Positions 43,996 to 47,865 of a stretch of DNA of 47,865 bases are shown one piece after another. The DNA comes from a virus: IMG/VR virus record IMGVR_UViG_3300024348_000073, positions 1 through 47,865 of that record, one strand, 5' to 3'. The notes beneath the pieces are model-generated. The model ran no database searches and was not told the DNA's origin. It worked only from the letters and a program-made list of their open reading frames with translations. Position numbers and translations under genes: made by a program. Each line of letters begins with the position of its first letter. Positions within the stretch are counted from its first letter, which is position 1.

Positions 43996-45710
43996 TGGAA
44001 GAAACTGCAGGTACAGGAAACAGAGGTTTCTATGATGCAAACAAAGGAGGTTACGGAGATGACTTATATGGTACAGGAGAAATATACGGACAAGTACAAC
44101 AAGGTAAAGAATTAATGAATGAACAACCTGCTCCAGTAGATGTAAGTAATTACATGCAAACGGATATGGATGTATTAAGATTTAACAAAGAACATTTAGA
44201 TAAACAGAAATCTTTCTTAGGTGACTACAAAAATGGTGGTGATTTACCAAAGGCTCAACGGGGAGTTCCTAAATACCTAAATCCATTTAAATTTAAACCT
44301 GCTAATAATGTATTTTTTAGTGCTGGATCAAAAACTGAACCATTTACTAAAATAAACATGTTGCAGACTGGAGCAAATTCTTTAGAAAATAATATAGGGT
44401 TTTTAAATTTTAACTATAATAACTCATTAGGCCCTAGTGTTGAAATGGCTAGTGTACTTGAAAAGTATAGAAACATGAATATTGGAACTGCTCTTTATGA
44501 CAAAGCAATAAAAGAATCTATTACACAAGGTTATCCGGGTCTTATAAGTGGAGAGACTTTACAAAATCCAGAAGCTACAATAGGTATATGGAAAAATTTT
44601 AATATTGAAATGACAAATCCTAATAGAACTAGGATGGATAAAATTAGAGGAAGAAATCAATTTGTAGATGCTGGTGATACTGATTTTAATTCTCTTATAG
44701 TAGATGGAAAATATACAGGTAGTCCAGTAAGATTAACAGGATTAAATAAAAGAGGTGAAACAAAAGTAAGTGAATTTAGAAGTTTCTTTGATGAACTAAG
44801 TGCTGAAGATAAAATGATCTATCAAATGCAGGCACAGAAGACAGGTGGATTTAAATGGGACATGCACTCACCTCTTGGTAGAAGTGTATTAAATGGTTTT
44901 AGAACTAAGAAAGTTATTGGTGATGGTCAAACATTTTCAGAATATAATAAAATGCCACTTGTAATAGGAGGACTCTTAGGTGCATATTCTCTTTTGTCAG
45001 GAGACAACTTAGATCAAGACCATGAGGAAGCAGAAAGAAAGAGACTTTTAAAGAAGGCAGCTACAGAAGCTGGTTTTAGTACTATAGAAGAACATCAACA
45101 ATTTTTAAATGATACTAATAGTGTTAGTCCTGTTGATTCTAGAAAATATAACTACTATAAAGACTCTTCAGATGATGCATTTTGGAAAGCAGGAGGTCAA
45201 CCTGGCTTTTGGGCAAACGTACATGCAAAAAGAGCAAGAGGAGAATCTCCTGATAAAAGTAAAGTTTCTGCTAAAACAGCAAAAAGATTTAATTTAAAAT
45301 ATGGAGATGAAATTAAAAGTGTAACTAATACAGATGAAACACTTAAATTATCAGATATGCCAAATACAAATGGAGATTATGAAAATCAAAATTGGTTTAC
45401 TAAAGCTAATCACGGGTTTAGTGAGAATATGTATAATAATGCTCAGAATATGAATATGAATGCAGCTCCTGCTTTTGGATCATTAGGAAAGATTGTAAAA
45501 ACAGGACAGATAGTTGACTACGGTAAACAAGCTTATGACGGAATAAAAAATTGGATAAATGGTGAAAGTAATAATGAGATAGCAGGACCTCCAGAAGGCA
45601 TTAAAACTATGAATACTGTAAAACATGGTGGAGAACAAGAAGCTGAAATAGATATGGATTTATATTATGAGTTAATGAAAGCGGGAGCTGATATTAAAAT
45701 TTTAGGATAA
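43992..45710 (+). CDS. GG-motif virion protein with GNAT-like domain, probably the C-terminal part of a frame-split gene (572 aa)
   Basis: Residues 105-212 resemble a GNAT acyltransferase fold: EMASVLEKYRNMNIGTALYD (151-170), where R160...G165 sits where motif A (R/Q-x-x-G-x-G/A) binds acetyl-CoA, then LISGETLQNPEATIGIWKNF. The first Gly of motif A is Asn163, so activity is uncertain. GG motifs lie at YKNGGDLPK (79-87), WKAGG (398-402) and VKHGGEQEA. Residues 407-420 (WANVHAKRARGESP) resemble a WxNIxxKRxRGExP motif I recall in many phage proteins. Residues ~321-337 are hydrophobic. The ATG overlaps the previous stop as ATGA, which allows either coupling or a frame break. Confidence 0.75.
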   Translation: MMEETAGTGNRGFYDANKGGYGDDLYGTGEIYGQVQQGKELMNEQPAPVDVSNYMQTDMDVLRFNKEHLDKQKSFLGDYKNGGDLPKAQRGVPKYLNPFKFKPANNVFFSAGSKTEPFTKINMLQTGANSLENNIGFLNFNYNNSLGPSVEMASVLEKYRNMNIGTALYDKAIKESITQGYPGLISGETLQNPEATIGIWKNFNIEMTNPNRTRMDKIRGRNQFVDAGDTDFNSLIVDGKYTGSPVRLTGLNKRGETKVSEFRSFFDELSAEDKMIYQMQAQKTGGFKWDMHSPLGRSVLNGFRTKKVIGDGQTFSEYNKMPLVIGGLLGAYSLLSGDNLDQDHEEAERKRLLKKAATEAGFSTIEEHQQFLNDTNSVSPVDSRKYNYYKDSSDDAFWKAGGQPGFWANVHAKRARGESPDKSKVSAKTAKRFNLKYGDEIKSVTNTDETLKLSDMPNTNGDYENQNWFTKANHGFSENMYNNAQNMNMNAAPAFGSLGKIVKTGQIVDYGKQAYDGIKNWINGESNNEIAGPPEGIKTMNTVKHGGEQEAEIDMDLYYELMKAGADIKILG

Positions 45711-45714
45711 AATT

Positions 45715-47865
45715 ATGAAAGTAAAAATAGGAAATTTACCAGAAGGTTTTAGAGTTGTTAATGGCAAAGTTGTCAGAGCAATGAAAACAGGTGGTACTGT
45801 TAATAACACTTTAGGACCAATGAAAAGAAAAGATGCTAACCTTGAAGCAGAAAAAGGTGAAACAGCTTTAACTGATTTAACTAATGATGGTTCATTTGAG
45901 TTATATAATATAGGAGGTAAAAGACATTACGATGGAGGTACTCCTTTAAATTTACCAGAGCAAAGTTTTGTATATTCTGATACAAGTAAAATGAAACTTA
46001 CTATTGAAGAACTAAAAGAATTAGGCATAGTTTCTAAAAAGAAAATGACACCTGCTAAAGCATCTAAGCATTTTCAACTAAACAAGTATACGGAGATTTT
46101 AGAAAATAGTGAGTCAGATAAGATAGCTATTGATACTGCAGAAGACATGTTGAACAAAAATAAAATCAAACTTTCTCATATAGCATTTTTACAAGAAAAA
46201 AAGAAGAACTTTTCTGATGGTGTACCATTAGCTGCATACCCATATATGATAGAGAATGGAATTAACCCACAAGAGTTTGAACAAAAGATACAACAAGGGC
46301 AACAACAAATGGCAATGGGACCTCAACAAGGAAACTTACAACAATTTACAGGACCACCACAAGGAGGTATGCCTCCAATGGGGCAACCAATGGGTAAATA
46401 TGGAACTGAAACTCACACAATGCCTGATGGTACAGTGCATCCTGGAGCAACTCATGAAGAGTATATGGCTATGATGGGAGAAGGTAACTATAATATGGGA
46501 GGAAATGTAGGCGTATGTCCTACATGTGGTAAAAAACAACCATGTGGTTGTAAATATAAAATGGGAGGATCACCTTTTGAAGAAAATCCTCTTAAGAGAT
46601 TTACTGAAGGTGGTTCACCTGAAGAAATGTTAGGACTACCATCACAAGAAGGTAGACTATCTGATAGTCAAATTGCATTACAAAACATAATGGCATACAG
46701 AGAAAAACTTATGGAAGAGTATAAGTCTACTGCGTCTTATGTAGAGGATAATCCTAATGTATTAGCAGATCCTGAAAAAGCAGCAGAACTAGAAAATTCT
46801 ATTAGACAGATGGAAAGCCAACTAAAAGAAATAGATATACAAACACAAAGTATACAACAAAGCATGATGCAACAAAGCTTGCAAGTAAACCCTTTTGAAG
46901 GTATGCAAGGTGTACAACCGCAACAACAAATGGCTCAATTTGGTAAAGAATTAACTGGATCAGATGCCTGGGGTTATGGTGGAGATGATGCAGATGGTAA
47001 TCCTATTATTGGTTATAGTGAACCTGTACAAGAAACTTATGACCCAAATCAAACTGGTTATGAATCTCATGCAAAAGCATTTGATATTATGTCTAGTAAA
47101 GATTTTGATCCAGTTAGAAAACTTTGGTTAACTAAGTATAAAGAAGAGGCTGCTAATAATAAAACAGGTAAAAAAAGATGGGTTACAGCTAAATCAGATG
47201 GAACAGAATACACAGATGCTGAACTATTCAATACATTTAATAGAATGAACCAATACCTTTCTGCTGTAAATGCTGGAGAAGGTAGAAATCCAGGTGAAGT
47301 TTTTGGAAAAAATGCTGCAGGTAATACAGATGCACTAGCAAAAAAATATGGATTTGGTGACAAAGCTCCTACAGAAGAAGAAATTAGAATTTTTCAAGGT
47401 ATGTATAAATCTTTAGATAATGCCAAGATTGAAGATCAATCAGGAATGTTAGATCAGATTAATACTACACCTATAGGTCAAGAAAATGCAGGTATGACTA
47501 ATACTCTTGGTGAAAATGTATCTGATGTAGATGGTTTTCTAGGTCACACAACAGGAGGTCAATTCTATAGAGCAGAAAATCCAGATGAAACTTCTTCTAC
47601 TACTACAGAAGTAGTGGATGACTGTGGACCAGAAAAAAGAGCTGCAAAGATGAAGGAGTGTGTAGAAAGAAAGATGGATTTTCATGGACCAAGTTGTTCT
47701 TGTGTTGCTAAAACTGGAGATTTTGAAACACCTAAAACTCCTCTGTATGAAACATTCCCACAGGATGATCTTTTAGTTGCTACTAAGTCAGCACAACTTG
47801 CAGGATTAAAACAAATAAATCCTGTACTACAACCTAGTGTTGATCCAACAACAATAAATCCAATT
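45715..47865 (+). CDS. Large GG-motif virion protein, partial at the window end (717+ aa)
   Basis: The frame is open from ATG at 45715 to the last base and is cut off; no stop is seen. The N-terminus contains MKTGGTVN, EAEKGETALTDLTNDGSFEL (44-63), IGGKRHYDGGTPLNLPEQSF (66-85) and VYSD. This matches a short conserved phage region I recall as EAEKGE...GGTPLNLP...FSD. Residues 190-230 are Gln/Gly/Met/Pro-rich. C268-P-T-C271-G-K-K-Q-P-C277-G-C279 is a zinc-site candidate with the same spacing as the 48-aa peptide at 20583. Further GG motifs are YKMGGSPFEE (281-290) and RFTEGGSPEEM. It starts four bases after the previous stop, so it is in the same operon. An internal virion protein is the likeliest role. 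Confidence 0.8.
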   Translation, partial: MKVKIGNLPEGFRVVNGKVVRAMKTGGTVNNTLGPMKRKDANLEAEKGETALTDLTNDGSFELYNIGGKRHYDGGTPLNLPEQSFVYSDTSKMKLTIEELKELGIVSKKKMTPAKASKHFQLNKYTEILENSESDKIAIDTAEDMLNKNKIKLSHIAFLQEKKKNFSDGVPLAAYPYMIENGINPQEFEQKIQQGQQQMAMGPQQGNLQQFTGPPQGGMPPMGQPMGKYGTETHTMPDGTVHPGATHEEYMAMMGEGNYNMGGNVGVCPTCGKKQPCGCKYKMGGSPFEENPLKRFTEGGSPEEMLGLPSQEGRLSDSQIALQNIMAYREKLMEEYKSTASYVEDNPNVLADPEKAAELENSIRQMESQLKEIDIQTQSIQQSMMQQSLQVNPFEGMQGVQPQQQMAQFGKELTGSDAWGYGGDDADGNPIIGYSEPVQETYDPNQTGYESHAKAFDIMSSKDFDPVRKLWLTKYKEEAANNKTGKKRWVTAKSDGTEYTDAELFNTFNRMNQYLSAVNAGEGRNPGEVFGKNAAGNTDALAKKYGFGDKAPTEEEIRIFQGMYKSLDNAKIEDQSGMLDQINTTPIGQENAGMTNTLGENVSDVDGFLGHTTGGQFYRAENPDETSSTTTEVVDDCGPEKRAAKMKECVERKMDFHGPSCSCVAKTGDFETPKTPLYETFPQDDLLVATKSAQLAGLKQINPVLQPSVDPTTINPI

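Noticed and set aside
1-47865. Stop-codon reassignment (TAG or TGA), known in some Crassvirales
   Set aside because: TAG ends six genes at places that fit gene spacing, TAA ends 26, and no frame needs readthrough. The single TGA is better explained by a frame break.
1-47865. tRNA genes
   Set aside because: I scanned the intergenic gaps for cloverleaf-like folds with a TTC-containing arm and saw none. The gaps are mostly too short and AT-rich. A tRNAscan run would settle it.

Overview
The window reads as the virion-structure half of a tailed, podovirus-type phage of the crAss-like group (order Crassvirales) infecting a Bacteroidota, probably Flavobacteriia-like, host. The evidence is the gene set and order: PhoH-like ATPase, IHF/HU-like protein, PD-(D/E)XK nuclease, TerL, portal, scaffold-like protein, major capsid protein (MCP), ring proteins, a giant muzzle-type tail protein, then very large virion proteins. 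The DNA is AT-rich. Starts follow A-rich leaders without Shine-Dalgarno sequences. Several promoters resemble the Bacteroidota form (-33 TTTG, -7 TAnnTTTG). The putative tail fibre carries 12 copies of the GCxDxxAxNYNxxAxxDDGSC repeat typical of secreted flavobacterial proteins. The first 16 bases are Illumina adapter, so base 1 is a contig end, not a biological end.

Layout. 156-521 is the only minus-strand gene. 756-4091 encodes a large virion-type protein. 4142-8464 is a packed operon of accessory genes: a UVR-motif protein overlapping PhoH, a coiled-coil protein, a winged-helix-like protein, an IHF-like protein, a zinc-ribbon protein, a nuclease and two unknowns. 8451-16629 is the head module: TerL, an overlooked 31-aa ORF, portal, scaffold-like protein and MCP. 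16714-19855 holds a head/neck protein, a ring protein, a 36-aa basic peptide and an abundant Cys-containing structural protein. 19983-27215 is the fibre/adhesin module. 27351-30664 has a metallophosphoesterase, a conserved unknown and two ring proteins. 30668-38218 is the muzzle protein. 38218 to the end holds four large proteins likely to be capsid cargo or ejected proteins; the last is cut by the window end.

How they work together. TerL and its neighbours package DNA through the portal into an MCP shell. Ring proteins and the muzzle close the neck and form the short tail. The DDGSC-repeat protein, the EF-hand protein and the Cys-rich FN3 protein probably form the host-contact apparatus. The large proteins at 756, 38218, 42256, 43992 and 45715 share short aromatic/basic-x-GG motifs with a 36-aa peptide at 18460. 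They carry effector-like domains (EIQSD-type polyvalent domain, LysM plus lytic-transglycosylase-like domain, GNAT-like fold), as expected of proteins loaded into the head and delivered at infection.

Main points of interest: a complete von Willebrand A domain inserted in the C-terminal part of the muzzle; a degenerate second vWA-like domain plus DDGSC repeats in the fibre; the shared GG motif; a probable single-base frame break between 42256-43995 and 43992-45710, at the only TGA stop in the window; three small genes; and a recurrent intergenic TTTTTGTATATTAT element. All functions are inferred by reading; no database search was run.
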